Shown here in pieces: positions 56,451 through 64,000 of a DNA stretch of 64,000 bases. The position numbers and the translations under genes were made by a program. The stretch comes from Bordetella sp. BOR01 (GTDB lineage Bacteria > Pseudomonadota > Gammaproteobacteria > Burkholderiales > Burkholderiaceae_B): positions 124,001-188,000 of the forward strand of contig NZ_JAHUWT010000001.1 of NCBI RefSeq assembly GCF_019218885.1. Reading direction: 5' to 3'. Position 1 is the stretch's first letter. Each line of letters begins with the position of its first letter. The notes under the pieces are model-generated. The model was not told the origin of the DNA. It did not search any database and saw only the letters and a program-made list of their open reading frames with translations.

Positions 56451-57950
56451 TCAGGGGTGTGCCAGGGCGGGCAGGTCGACGGCGTGGGGCTGGAAGGCGA
56501 AGGTATCCAGCGGGTACAGGGGGCGGGCGCGGTCGAACGGCAGGCGTTCGGGGTGATATCCCGTCAGGCCGGGCGTTTCGGCGCAGGCGCAGGCGCCCAG
56601 GGTGTCGAACGCCAGCTTGAAGTGATAGCCCGACTTGACCACGATGATGTCGGCTGCGCCCAGGTCGATGCCGGCGTCCAGGTAGCAGCCCGGGTCTTGC
56701 GACATGATGGCGTCCTGGGTCACCAGCAGGTCGTAGCGGGCGTGCTGCAGTACGGCGTACGGACCCAGCCGCAGCGTGGCGCCGCGCATGAACACGCCGC
56801 GGTTGCGAAACACGCCGTCGCCCAGGGCCGTCACGCGGCCTTGTACCGGCAGGGCCGGGCAATCGGGAGAATAGGCACCCCCCACGGACAATGCCACTTC
56901 CGCGCCCGGGCCGGCTCGGCGGCATTGCGCCACGGCATCCGGGTCGGTGACGACGGCGACGATGCGCTTGTCCGTTAGCGCCAGGCAGCGTTCCAGCACA
57001 TGGGTGCTGTCGCCGGGGCCGCCGGCCAGCACGCGGTCGCCGAAGTCGCCGATGATGAGCTTGCGCGGGTCATCGCCATGGGCCTGCAGCAGGCCGGCCA
57101 CGTCGGGCAGGTTGTGCACATAGCGGTCGCGTCCGTCCCACAGGGCCTGGGCCAGTTCGATGGCGAGCTGGCGCGCGGCGTCGCGCGCGTGTGCTTGCGC
57201 GTACACCGCCACCGTCTGGCCCACACCGGTGCCGTCGATGAATGGATTGACATTGAACAGCGAGACGTCGATCAGACCCGTGCCGGCCGCCACGGCGGCG
57301 CGCGCCCGCGCATGCAGGTCGGCCAGCGGGCCGTGCGCGGTCTCGTCGTTGCCGCGCGTCAGCATGGGCACGTGCACGCTGGCACCCACCGGCCGTTGGC
57401 CGGTTTGCAGGATGTGCAGCAACTGCGTGGCGACGCGTTCGCCGGTGGCCGCGGCGTCGCCGTGCGGATTGGTCTTGTATGCCGAAGCGTAGTCCAATTG
57501 CCCCAGCATCGCCGGGATGGCATGGGCATGCAGGTCGAAGCCCGCCACGATAGGCATGGCCGGGCCCACCGTATGGCGCAACTGCGCCAGCAAGTCGGCC
57601 TCGGCGCTATCCAGGCTGATGGTTTGCATGCAACCATGCAGGCATAGCGCGATGGCGTCGTAGCCGCCCTGGCGGGCCACTGTCAGGATGCCATCGCGCA
57701 GCCGGGCATAGGCGGCGTCTTCCACGCGCCCACCCGGGCGGGCGCGCGCGGCCAGGGTGGGCACCGGCTCGCAGCCCTGCGCGCGCAGGGTGCGCAGTAT
57801 GCCGCCCAGCACCGAATCGGCCGCCTCGTTGGCAGCCAGCATGGCGGGGCCTTCCTCGATCTCGAAGGCCGACAGCGGCGTGGCCACGGGCGTGAAGCCG
57901 TGCGTTTCCTGGAACAGTTGCGCGACCAGGATGCGGTATGAAGCGGCCAT
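56451..57950 (-). CDS. M81 family metallopeptidase (MlrC-like)
   Basis: This 499-residue protein belongs to the MlrC family, named after the third enzyme of microcystin breakdown. Its N-terminal domain opens YRILVAQLFQETHGFTP and has CLHGCMQT and GFDLHAHAIPAML, with the likely zinc ligands; the C-terminal domain (DUF1485-type) begins around residue 320. Most family members have unknown small-molecule or peptide substrates. The ATG at 57950 has CGGAG 7 bases before it. It follows the Bug gene by 26 bases, so an imported amide or cyclic peptide-like compound may be its substrate. Confidence 0.85.
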   Translation of the reverse strand: MAASYRILVAQLFQETHGFTPVATPLSAFEIEEGPAMLAANEAADSVLGGILRTLRAQGCEPVPTLAARARPGGRVEDAAYARLRDGILTVARQGGYDAIALCLHGCMQTISLDSAEADLLAQLRHTVGPAMPIVAGFDLHAHAIPAMLGQLDYASAYKTNPHGDAAATGERVATQLLHILQTGQRPVGASVHVPMLTRGNDETAHGPLADLHARARAAVAAGTGLIDVSLFNVNPFIDGTGVGQTVAVYAQAHARDAARQLAIELAQALWDGRDRYVHNLPDVAGLLQAHGDDPRKLIIGDFGDRVLAGGPGDSTHVLERCLALTDKRIVAVVTDPDAVAQCRRAGPGAEVALSVGGAYSPDCPALPVQGRVTALGDGVFRNRGVFMRGATLRLGPYAVLQHARYDLLVTQDAIMSQDPGCYLDAGIDLGAADIIVVKSGYHFKLAFDTLGACACAETPGLTGYHPERLPFDRARPLYPLDTFAFQPHAVDLPALAHP

Positions 57951-57976
57951 GGCAGTCTCCGCGAGCGCTTGCCCGC

Positions 57977-58951
57977 TTACTTCAGGTTGATGTGGGCGCG
58001 TTCGGCCGTCTTGCGCTGCTTGTCGATCTCGGCCTTGAGTTCGGCGGCGAATTCGGCCGGCGGATTGCCCACCGGCACCGCGGAAAAGCCCGCCAGCCGC
58101 TGCTTGACGTCGGGCATGGCCAGCACTTCGCGAGTGGCTTCGTAGATGCGCTGCACGATCTCGGGCGGTGTGTCCTTGGGCGCCACCAGGCCGAACCATG
58201 ATGCGTCGTTCACTTCCGGCAGGCCGGCTTCGGCAAACGTGGGCACGTCGGGCAGGGCGTCGATGCGCTGCGGATAGGCAATCGCCAGCGCCCTCAAGTC
58301 GCCGTTGCGGATGAAGGGCAGCGACGAGGGCAGGTTGTCGAACACCGCCGCGATCTGTCCGCCCAGCGCGTCCTGCAAGGCGGGGCTCGAGCCGCGGTAA
58401 GGCACATGCATCATTTCGGTGCCCGTGCTCAGCTTGAACAGCTCGCCCATCATGTTGGCCTCGGAACCGGCGCCGGCCGACCCGTAGGCGTAGTGGTTGG
58501 GCTGGCTCTTGAGCAAGGCGATGAACGACTTCATGTCGGTGGCGGGCACCTTGGGGCTGATGGTCAGCACATTGGGCACCGAAGCCAGCCGCGTGATGGG
58601 CACCAGGTCCGTGGTGACGTCGTACGAAATGTTGTCATACACCACCGGTGTCACGGCGTGCGAACTGACCGTGGCGATGCCCAGCGTATAGCCGTCGGGT
58701 TCTGAGCGGATCACGTATTCGCTGCCGATGCGGCCGGCTGCGCCACTGCGGTTTTCCACCACCACGGTCTGCTTGAGCAGCTTGCCCAGCGGGGCGGCGA
58801 TCGTGCGGGCCAGTACGTCGGTGGTGCCGCCCGGCGGAAACGGCACCACCAGCTTGATGGGCCGCGACGGATACGCCTGCTGGGCGTGGGCGTGCGGTGC
58901 CAGGGCGGTGGTGGCCACGGCCAGGGCGGCCAGGATCATGTGTCGTTTCAT
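57977..58951 (-). CDS. Bug family (TctC-like) receptor of the hisD-M81 operon
   Basis: This is a 324-residue receptor with signal peptide MKRHMILAALAVATTALAPH and cleavage at AHA-QQ. Family features are YPSRPIKLVVPFPPGGTTDVL, YAYGSAGAGSEANMMGELF and MMHVPYRGSSPALQD. The ATG at 58951 has AGGGGAAC upstream. It stands between the HisD-like dehydrogenase (41 bases) and the M81 gene (26 bases), and is probably co-transcribed with both. Confidence 0.88.
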   Translation of the reverse strand: MKRHMILAALAVATTALAPHAHAQQAYPSRPIKLVVPFPPGGTTDVLARTIAAPLGKLLKQTVVVENRSGAAGRIGSEYVIRSEPDGYTLGIATVSSHAVTPVVYDNISYDVTTDLVPITRLASVPNVLTISPKVPATDMKSFIALLKSQPNHYAYGSAGAGSEANMMGELFKLSTGTEMMHVPYRGSSPALQDALGGQIAAVFDNLPSSLPFIRNGDLRALAIAYPQRIDALPDVPTFAEAGLPEVNDASWFGLVAPKDTPPEIVQRIYEATREVLAMPDVKQRLAGFSAVPVGNPPAEFAAELKAEIDKQRKTAERAHINLK

Positions 58952-58992
58952 TGTGTTCCCCTTGAATATGGATAGTAGGCGGTGCGGTGGTA

Positions 58993-60258
58993 TCAGCCCA
59001 GGCGCAGCGCGGCAGCGCGGCGATGGCCTTCCATGCCTTCGGTCAGGCTCTGGCGCACGGCGGGCGGCGCCACGGCGGCCACGCCGCGCTGGTCCAGCCA
59101 TTGGTGCGTGCAGATCTTCAGGAACGACCCGACCCATAGCCCGCCGGTATAGCGGCCGGCGCCCATGGTGGGAAGGGTGTGGTTGGTGCCGCAGCACTTG
59201 TCCGAATACACCACGCTGGCCAGCCGGCCGATGAACAGCGAACCGTAGTTGCGCAGTTTCAGGCCGGTAGCGTGCGGATCGCGCGTATGGACCTGCAAGT
59301 GTTCGGCGGCCACCTGGTCGGAATAGGCCAGCATGGCGGCCTCGTCGGCGCACAGCGCGATTTCGCCGTAGTCATGCCAGGCACGGCCGGCCACGTCGGC
59401 GGTGGGCAGGTCTTGCAGCTGGCGCTCGACGGCCGCCAGCGTGGCGCGTGCCAGCGGTTCGTGGGTGGTGATCAGGCCCACGCGGGTGCGTACATCGTGC
59501 TCGGCCTGGGCCAGCAGATCGGTGGCGATCATCTCGGCATCGCCGGTTTCGTCTGCCACCACGAAAATCTCGCTGGGGCCAGCCAGTTGGTCGATGCCGA
59601 CTTCGCCGAACACCTGCCGCTTGGCTTCGTTGACATAGGCATTGCCGGGCCCGACGATCTTGTCCACCGCCGGGATCGATTCGGTGCCGCAGGCCATGGC
59701 GGCAATGGCTTGCGCGCCGCCCACCAGGAAAATGCGATCGGCGCCCGACAGGTGGCAGCCGGCGATCATGGCCGGGTGCGCACCCGGCGGCAGGCAGGCA
59801 ATCACTTCCTCGCAGCCGGCCACCTTGGCGGGCACGATGGTCATCACCGGCGCCGACAGGATGGGGTAGCGGCCGCCCGGCACGTAGGCACCAATGCGCT
59901 GCACCGGAATCACGCGATGGCCCAGATGCAGGCCCGGCAGGGGTTCCACTTCCAGCGGCAGCACCGTGGCCAGCTGGGCCTGCGCGAAGGCGCGCACGCG
60001 TTCGATGGCGAACTCGGTATCTTTGCGCGTTTGCTCGTCCAGCCCGGCCACGGCGTGCAGGCGGGCTTCAATGCTGACTTCCAGCAAGGGTGTGTCCTGG
60101 CGGTCGAACTTCAGGGAATATTCGCGCACCGCGGCATCGCCGCGGGCACGCACCTGGGCGATGATGTCGCGGACGGTAGCCTCGATGGCGCCGACGCTGT
60201 CCTGGGCGCGGGCGGCGGGCGATTTGATGAAGGCCGGAACGGCGGTGGTACTGGGCAT
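58993..60258 (-). CDS. Histidinol-dehydrogenase-family enzyme (catabolic paralogue)
   Basis: This 421-residue NAD-dependent dehydrogenase has the HisD fold. All zinc and catalytic positions of HisD have counterparts: Q251 and H254 in DLLAQAEHD, E319-H320 in AAEHLQVHT, D353 in VYSDKCCGTNH and H412 near the end. PGGRYPILSAPVM and AGPSEIFVVADET are also conserved. It is not in a his operon but heads one with Bug and M81 genes, so a catabolic alcohol oxidation is more likely than histidine synthesis; sulfopropanediol dehydrogenase is one known member of this kind. ATG 60258 is preferred to an upstream GTG at 60297. Confidence 0.82.
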   Translation of the reverse strand: MPSTTAVPAFIKSPAARAQDSVGAIEATVRDIIAQVRARGDAAVREYSLKFDRQDTPLLEVSIEARLHAVAGLDEQTRKDTEFAIERVRAFAQAQLATVLPLEVEPLPGLHLGHRVIPVQRIGAYVPGGRYPILSAPVMTIVPAKVAGCEEVIACLPPGAHPAMIAGCHLSGADRIFLVGGAQAIAAMACGTESIPAVDKIVGPGNAYVNEAKRQVFGEVGIDQLAGPSEIFVVADETGDAEMIATDLLAQAEHDVRTRVGLITTHEPLARATLAAVERQLQDLPTADVAGRAWHDYGEIALCADEAAMLAYSDQVAAEHLQVHTRDPHATGLKLRNYGSLFIGRLASVVYSDKCCGTNHTLPTMGAGRYTGGLWVGSFLKICTHQWLDQRGVAAVAPPAVRQSLTEGMEGHRRAAALRLG

Positions 60259-60388
60259 GAAGGTTCTCGATGGCGAAGGGGCTACGGGTCCGTTCACTAT
60301 AAGAGCGCTACCCGCGGGAATTTCGTGTCCACCGCGGGGTGGTCAAGATATTGAACGCGCTACCATGGCGCTTTGGGCGCGTGCCTCG

Positions 60389-60507
60389 ATGGACCCCTTC
60401 CGCCACCTGCCCCGCTGATGACGCTGCGCGCCTTCGAGGCGGTGGGGCGGCACCTGAGTTTCAGCCGCGCGGCCGAAGAATTCGCCGATTTTTCATTGGC
60501 CAAGTAG
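60389..60507 (+). pseudogene. Remnant of a LysR-family regulator gene
   Basis: The first frame reads MDPFRHLPR and stops (60389-60418). The shifted frame starting at 60418 reads MTLRAFEAVGRHLSFSRAAE, then EFADFSLAK and a stop (60505-60507). Together these give the opening of a GcvA-type LysR protein (HLP-P-LMTLRAFEAVGRHLSFSRAAEE), split by loss of one base near 60412 and cut off inside the helix-turn-helix after AAEE. The remaining roughly 260 codons are missing. It lies between two divergent operons that it may once have controlled. Confidence 0.75.
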
Positions 60508-60526
60508 GCCGTGGGCCAGATAGCAT
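60488..60526 (+). promoter_or_regulatory. ATTTTTCATTGG element and -10, RidA operon
   Basis: ATTTTTCATTGG (60488-60499) is identical over 12 bases to 42674-42685 in the second hyu promoter. GATAGC (60519-60524), or TAGCAT two bases on, stands at about the same distance as the -10 boxes of the other sites. The RidA start codon is 33 bases further on. The element lies at the break end of the lysR remnant. Confidence 0.45.
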
Positions 60527-60558
60527 CGAGCCTGGTTCATTTTTCAGAGGTGCGTTTC

Positions 60559-61029
60559 ATGTCTTCCACGATTACCGCTCGTGCCCAGGCCCTGGGCCTG
60601 ACCCTGCCGCCGGCCGGCGGCCCCGCGGCCAATTATGTCTCCAAGGTGCAGGTGGGCGACCTGTTGTTCGTTTCGGGCCAGGTTCCGCGCCAGGGCGACC
60701 AGGCCGCATGGCTGGGCCGGGTGGGCGATACGCTGAGCGAAGATGAAGGGCGCCAAGCCGCCCGCCAGGCCGCGCTGGGCGTGCTGGCGCATCTGGTCGA
60801 TGCCGTCGGCGACGATCTGGCGCGGGTGGTGCGCGTGGCCCGCCTGGGCGTGTTCGTGGCCTGCACGCCGGAATTCCAGCGCCAGAGCACCGTGGCCGAT
60901 GGCGCGTCCGACCTGATGGTAGAAGTGCTGGGCGATGCCGGCCGCCATGCGCGCACGGCGGTGGGCGTGGCTTCGCTGCCGCGCGGCGTGGCCGTCGAGG
61001 TCGAGGCCATCATCCAGATCAAGCCCTAG
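60559..61029 (+). CDS. RidA family protein (YjgF-like, long form)
   Basis: This 156-residue member of the RidA/YER057c/UK114 superfamily contains YVSKVQVGDLLFVSGQVPRQGD and ends with RGVAVEVEAIIQI. Archetypal RidA proteins hydrolyse reactive enamines and imines released by PLP enzymes; this longer type belongs to the Rid2-7-like branches, whose activity is less certain. The ATG at 60559 has CAGAGG 8 bases before it. It is 8 bases ahead of a PLP-dependent class V aminotransferase, which fits a partnership in which RidA clears the imine product. Confidence 0.85.
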   Translation: MSSTITARAQALGLTLPPAGGPAANYVSKVQVGDLLFVSGQVPRQGDQAAWLGRVGDTLSEDEGRQAARQAALGVLAHLVDAVGDDLARVVRVARLGVFVACTPEFQRQSTVADGASDLMVEVLGDAGRHARTAVGVASLPRGVAVEVEAIIQIKP

Positions 61030-61037
61030 GAGCGTCC

Positions 61038-62240
61038 ATGCCGCAAGCCGCCTTATCCGATGCCGACGTCGAGCGCTTGCGCCAGGCTACGCCCGGCGTT
61101 GCGCGTATCGTGCATTTCAACCATGCCGGCTCGTCGCTGCCTTCGGCCGCTACCGTGCAGGCGGTTGTCGAGCACTTGCAGCGCGAAGCCGCCATGGGGC
61201 CCATGGAAGCGGGGCAGGCCGTGCAGGACATCCTGGCGGCGGCCCGGCAGCACGCGGCCAGCCTGATTGGCGCCCAAGCCGATGAAGTGGCGTTCGCCTC
61301 GGGCTGCTCCGATGCCTGGGGGTGCGCCTTCGCCGCCCTGGGGCCTTGGCAGCCCGGCGACCGTATCCTGGTGGGCCGCCACGAATGGGGTGGCAACCTG
61401 GCCACCCTGCAACAGGTGGCGGGCCGGGCGGGCGCCCGCATCGAGCCCATTCCTTGCGACGAGACTGGCTGCGTTTCACCCCAGGCCTTGGCAGCCATGC
61501 TGGACGAGCGGGTCAGGCTGATTTCCCTGACCTGGCTGCCCGCCAATGGTGGCCTGATCAATCCTGCGGCCGAGATCGGCGCCATCGCGCGCCGCCACGG
61601 CATTCCCTATATCGTGGATGCGGCGCAGGCCCTGGGCCAACTGCCCATCGACGTGCGCACCGTGGGCTGCGACCTGTTGGCGGCGCCGGTGCGCAAGCAT
61701 TTGCGCGGGCCGCGCGGCTTGGCCCTGTTGTATGTACGGAACGACTTCGCCGCGCGCCTGGCCCCGGCTTTCGTGGATACGTCATCCGCGCCGATGGGGC
61801 TCGATGGGGTCTCGACGCCGCGTACGGGCGCGCGCCGCCTGGAAACCAGCGAACAGTCCGTGGCCTTGCTGTGCGGCCTGGCCAATGCCTTGCAGGAAGC
61901 GCTGGAGCTGGGCGTGGACGCTATCCGCGCCCGCATCGACGCCAACGCCACCCAACTGCGCGAGCGCCTGGCACGCATTCCCGGGGTCACCCTGCACGAC
62001 CTGGGGCGGGCCCAGTCCGCCCTGGTGTCGTTCAATATCGAGGGCATGGCGGCGGCCGATGTGCGTTCCGGCCTGGCCCGGCAAGGAATCAATATCACCG
62101 CCAACGGCGTGCCCTACACCCCGCTGGACATGCGGGCCAGGGGCCTCGACGTTGTGGCGCGGGCATCGGTCAGTTATCTGACTTCGGGGGCTGAGTTGGA
62201 TCGCCTGGTCGTGGGGGTGACTGGACTGACGGCGCGTTGA
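61038..62240 (+). CDS. PLP-dependent aminotransferase class V (isopenicillin-N-epimerase/CsdA-like)
   Basis: This 400-residue fold-type I PLP enzyme has the cofactor aspartate in VDAAQALGQLP (D194, Q197) and the Schiff-base lysine K220 in APVRKHLRGPRG. FNHAGSSLPS at the N terminus is typical of the epimerase/desulfurase-like branch. There is no conserved active-site cysteine loop, so a cysteine desulfurase is less likely than an aminotransferase, lyase or epimerase. The ATG at 61038 has AGGAG 5 bases upstream. It forms a two-gene operon with the RidA gene. Substrate unknown. Confidence 0.83.
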   Translation: MPQAALSDADVERLRQATPGVARIVHFNHAGSSLPSAATVQAVVEHLQREAAMGPMEAGQAVQDILAAARQHAASLIGAQADEVAFASGCSDAWGCAFAALGPWQPGDRILVGRHEWGGNLATLQQVAGRAGARIEPIPCDETGCVSPQALAAMLDERVRLISLTWLPANGGLINPAAEIGAIARRHGIPYIVDAAQALGQLPIDVRTVGCDLLAAPVRKHLRGPRGLALLYVRNDFAARLAPAFVDTSSAPMGLDGVSTPRTGARRLETSEQSVALLCGLANALQEALELGVDAIRARIDANATQLRERLARIPGVTLHDLGRAQSALVSFNIEGMAAADVRSGLARQGINITANGVPYTPLDMRARGLDVVARASVSYLTSGAELDRLVVGVTGLTAR

Positions 62241-62259
62241 TGCTGGCAGGGGCATGTGG

Positions 62260-62371
62260 GATGCGTGTGTGGTTCTCCTGGCGTCGTCGCGGGGCGCCCT
62301 GCGCGCCCGGTTCGGCCCCGAGGCGCCGCGGCGCTCACGCCACCCCGCGACGACGCCAGAAGAACCGCATC
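62260..62371. repeat. Long imperfect inverted repeat after the aminotransferase gene
   Basis: Two 24-base arms (62271-62294 and 62343-62366) match at 23 of 24 positions and flank a 48-base GC-rich spacer. A further GATGC/GCATC pair (62260-62264, 62367-62371) extends the stem past a 6-base bulge. It could be a large transcription-end hairpin or a small repeated mobile element; a T-run is not present, only CTTTCC after the right arm. The rest of the 251-base gap up to the crotonase gene contains a ribosome-binding site and no other clear feature. Confidence 0.7.
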
Positions 62372-62491
62372 TTTCCGTTCAATATAGTGACCACCCCCTC
62401 GCGCCCCAAATCAATCCCGGGATGGTCGTATGATTCAGTATCCCCCTCTCATCGATAACCGCAGGCCAAGCGCCCGCCAGGAGCCCTGTGC

Positions 62492-63259
62492 ATGTCCGAG
62501 CTGATCAATGTGGAAGTGGTCGACGGTATCCAGATCATTACCATCAACCGCCCCGAAGCCAAGAACGCCATCAATATGGAAGCCGCGCAGGCCATGGCCG
62601 CCGCGCTGGACCAGCTGGACAGCCGCGATGACGTGCGCATCGGCATCCTGACAGGCGCGGGGAACACTTTCTCGTCGGGCATGGACCTGAAGGCCTTCGC
62701 CCAAAGCCGCCAGCGCCCGGTGCTGCCGGGCCGTGGCTTTGCCGGCCTGAACGAACGCCCGCCGCGCAAGCCGTTGATCGCCGCCGTCGAAGGCTACGCC
62801 CTGGCTGGCGGTTGCGAAATGGCCCTGGCGGCCGACCTGATCGTGGCGGCCAACAATGCCAAGTTCGGCCTGCCCGAGGTCAAGCGCGGCCTGGTGGCCG
62901 GTTCGGGCGGCATGCTGCGCCTGCCGCGCCGCCTGCCGTACCACGTAGCCATGGAAATCATCCTGACGGGCGACATGCTGACCGCCGAGCGCGCCTACGG
63001 CCACGGCTTGGTCAATCGCCTGACCGAACCGGGCAAAGCGCTGGACGGCGCCCTGGAACTGGCCCGCGTCATCGTGGAAAACGGCCCGCTGGCCGTGCAG
63101 ACCGCCAAGAGCATCGTGACCCAGGCCATCGATTGGAACCAGGACGACATGTTCGACCGCCAGCGCCCGCTGATCGCGCACATTTTCTCGTCCGACGACG
63201 CCAAGGAAGGCGCCACCGCCTTCGCCGAAAAGCGCAAGCCCGTGTGGCAGGGCAAATAG
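62492..63259 (+). CDS. Enoyl-CoA hydratase/isomerase family protein (crotonase)
   Basis: This 255-residue crotonase-fold enzyme forms its oxyanion hole from SSGMDLKAF (61-69) and GYALAGGCEMAL (101-112). FGLPEVKRGLVAGSGGMLRLP (broken by the family's GG turn) carries the usual catalytic-glutamate region. It should act on an acyl-CoA ester, as hydratase, isomerase or a related activity; the exact reaction cannot be assigned. The ATG at 62492 has CAGGAG 7 bases upstream. It is a single-gene unit closed by a strong terminator. Confidence 0.88.
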   Translation: MSELINVEVVDGIQIITINRPEAKNAINMEAAQAMAAALDQLDSRDDVRIGILTGAGNTFSSGMDLKAFAQSRQRPVLPGRGFAGLNERPPRKPLIAAVEGYALAGGCEMALAADLIVAANNAKFGLPEVKRGLVAGSGGMLRLPRRLPYHVAMEIILTGDMLTAERAYGHGLVNRLTEPGKALDGALELARVIVENGPLAVQTAKSIVTQAIDWNQDDMFDRQRPLIAHIFSSDDAKEGATAFAEKRKPVWQGK

Positions 63260-63295
63260 GCTTTTCCGGCAACGGTCATAAAATAGGCTGTTGAC

Positions 63296-63327
63296 CGCGC
63301 GGCCCGCCCGTCTGGCCGCGCGTTTTT
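63296..63327 (+). terminator. Intrinsic terminator of the crotonase gene
   Basis: A perfect 9-bp GC stem (CGCGCGGCC 63296-63304, GGCCGCGCG 63314-63322) with a 9-base loop is directly followed by TTTTTCCTTTTT. It lies 36 bases after the crotonase stop. Confidence 0.9.
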
Positions 63328-63357
63328 CCTTTTTCCATCGCTTCCGCTCATACCGCC

Positions 63358-64000
63358 ATGTCCGCCCTCATCAAAGAAGAAGACTTCATCCAGTCTATCG
63401 CCGATGGCATCCAGTTCATCAGCTACTACCATCCCGTCGACTACATCCGCCACCTGGCACGCGCCTACGAGCGCGAAGAAAGCCCGGCCGCGCGCGACGC
63501 GATGGCGCAGATCCTGACCAACTCGCGCATGTGCGCCGAAGGCAAGCGCCCGCTGTGCCAGGATACCGGCATCGTCAACGTGTTCCTGAAAGTGGGCATG
63601 GACGTGCGCTTCGACACCAGGCTTACCCTGCAAGACCTGTGCGACGAAGGCGTGCGCCGCGGCTATACCAACCCCGACAACCCGTTGCGCGCCTCGGTAC
63701 TGGACGATCCGATCTTCGCCCGCAAGAATACCCGCGACAACACACCCTGTATCCTGCACGTCGACCTTGTCCCCGGTGACAAGGTCGACGTGCAAATCGC
63801 TTCGAAGGGCGGCGGTTCCGAAAACAAATCCAAGTTCGCCATGCTGAATCCCAGCGATTCGCTGGTCGACTGGGTGCTGAAAACCGTGCCTACCATGGGT
63901 GCGGGCTGGTGCCCGCCCGGCATGCTGGGCATCGGCGTGGGCGGCACTGCCGAAAAAGCCATGTTGATGGCCAAGCAGTCGCTGATGGACGACATCGACA
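63358..64000 (+). CDS. Class I fumarate hydratase (iron-sulfur), N-terminal part (partial)
   Basis: The first 214 residues of a class I fumarase are present; the gene continues beyond the window. This enzyme interconverts fumarate and malate in the citric acid cycle and uses a [4Fe-4S] cluster. Visible features are LCQDTGIVNVF (C67 a likely cluster ligand), SKGGGSENKSKFAML (150-163) and GWCPPGMLGIGVGGTAEKAM (183-202). The start MSALIKEEDFIQSI is typical. The bases before the ATG at 63358 show no strong ribosome-binding site. The frame is fully open to the last base. Confidence 0.92.
   Translation, partial: MSALIKEEDFIQSIADGIQFISYYHPVDYIRHLARAYEREESPAARDAMAQILTNSRMCAEGKRPLCQDTGIVNVFLKVGMDVRFDTRLTLQDLCDEGVRRGYTNPDNPLRASVLDDPIFARKNTRDNTPCILHVDLVPGDKVDVQIASKGGGSENKSKFAMLNPSDSLVDWVLKTVPTMGAGWCPPGMLGIGVGGTAEKAMLMAKQSLMDDID

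Noticed and set aside
58993-60258. Reading the HisD-like gene as the biosynthetic hisD
   Set aside because: No other his gene is near, and it is operonic with Bug, M81 and XRE-cupin genes; a catabolic paralogue is the better reading, although the residues would allow histidinol oxidation.
62237-62458. Small open frame of 73 codons after the aminotransferase gene
   Set aside because: It runs through the long inverted repeat; the predicted peptide is a product of the hairpin arms and has no protein-like pattern.

Overview
The window is GC-rich, densely coded DNA from a betaproteobacterium, most likely of the family Alcaligenaceae (Bordetella/Achromobacter type). The grounds are the lptD-surA-rsmA and glyQ-glyS-gmhB-plsC gene orders, the AmgK/MurU cell-wall recycling pair, a tcuRAB cluster, and six periplasmic receptors of the Bug (TctC-like) family, which is greatly expanded in Bordetella and relatives. 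The species cannot be fixed from the sequence alone. I saw no rRNA, tRNA, CRISPR array, transposase or integrase.

Layout. 1-4460: the end of metC, then an aapJQMP-type general amino-acid ABC importer. 4523-8347: an amidohydrolase-Bug operon with a divergent LysR regulator. 8435-22674: mostly housekeeping genes: phhB, a coiled-coil membrane protein, murU-amgK, lptD-surA-rsmA, glycerate kinase, pyruvate kinase, a fused nucleoside-recognition membrane protein and a FadE-type acyl-CoA dehydrogenase. 23004-29619: an amidase with a complete peptide-type ABC importer. 29616-30567: gloA-def. 30841-50484: about 20 kb of accessory catabolic genes: Bug plus an old-yellow-enzyme reductase, two paralogous hydantoinase/oxoprolinase (hyuAB) operons each with a related LysR regulator nearby, tcuRAB plus Bug, and a maleate-isomerase-like enzyme flanked by two Bug receptors. 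50506-55708: ygjP-like, plsC, gmhB, glyS, glyQ. 55841-62240: an operon of a HisD-family dehydrogenase, Bug, an M81 peptidase and an XRE-cupin regulator, divergent from a RidA plus class V aminotransferase operon, with a broken lysR remnant between them. 62492-64000: a crotonase and the start of a class I fumarase.

How it works together. The housekeeping half serves outer-membrane assembly (LptD, SurA, GmhB, PlsC), peptidoglycan recycling (AmgK, MurU), translation (GlyQS, Def, RsmA) and central carbon flow (Pyk, fumarase, FadE). The accessory half repeats one theme: a periplasmic receptor for a small, probably carboxylated compound, a hydrolase, isomerase or dehydrogenase that opens or oxidises it, and a local regulator. 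No TctA/TctB membrane subunits are present, so the receptors must work with partners encoded elsewhere.

Most notable observations. A short AT-rich element (core TTTCATT followed by TG or GG; TATCAAT at the weakest site) lies 22-24 bases ahead of a possible -10 box upstream of six different catabolic or transport operons. In addition, the 20-kb accessory block separates ygjP from gloA, genes that I remember as neighbours in other betaproteobacteria.
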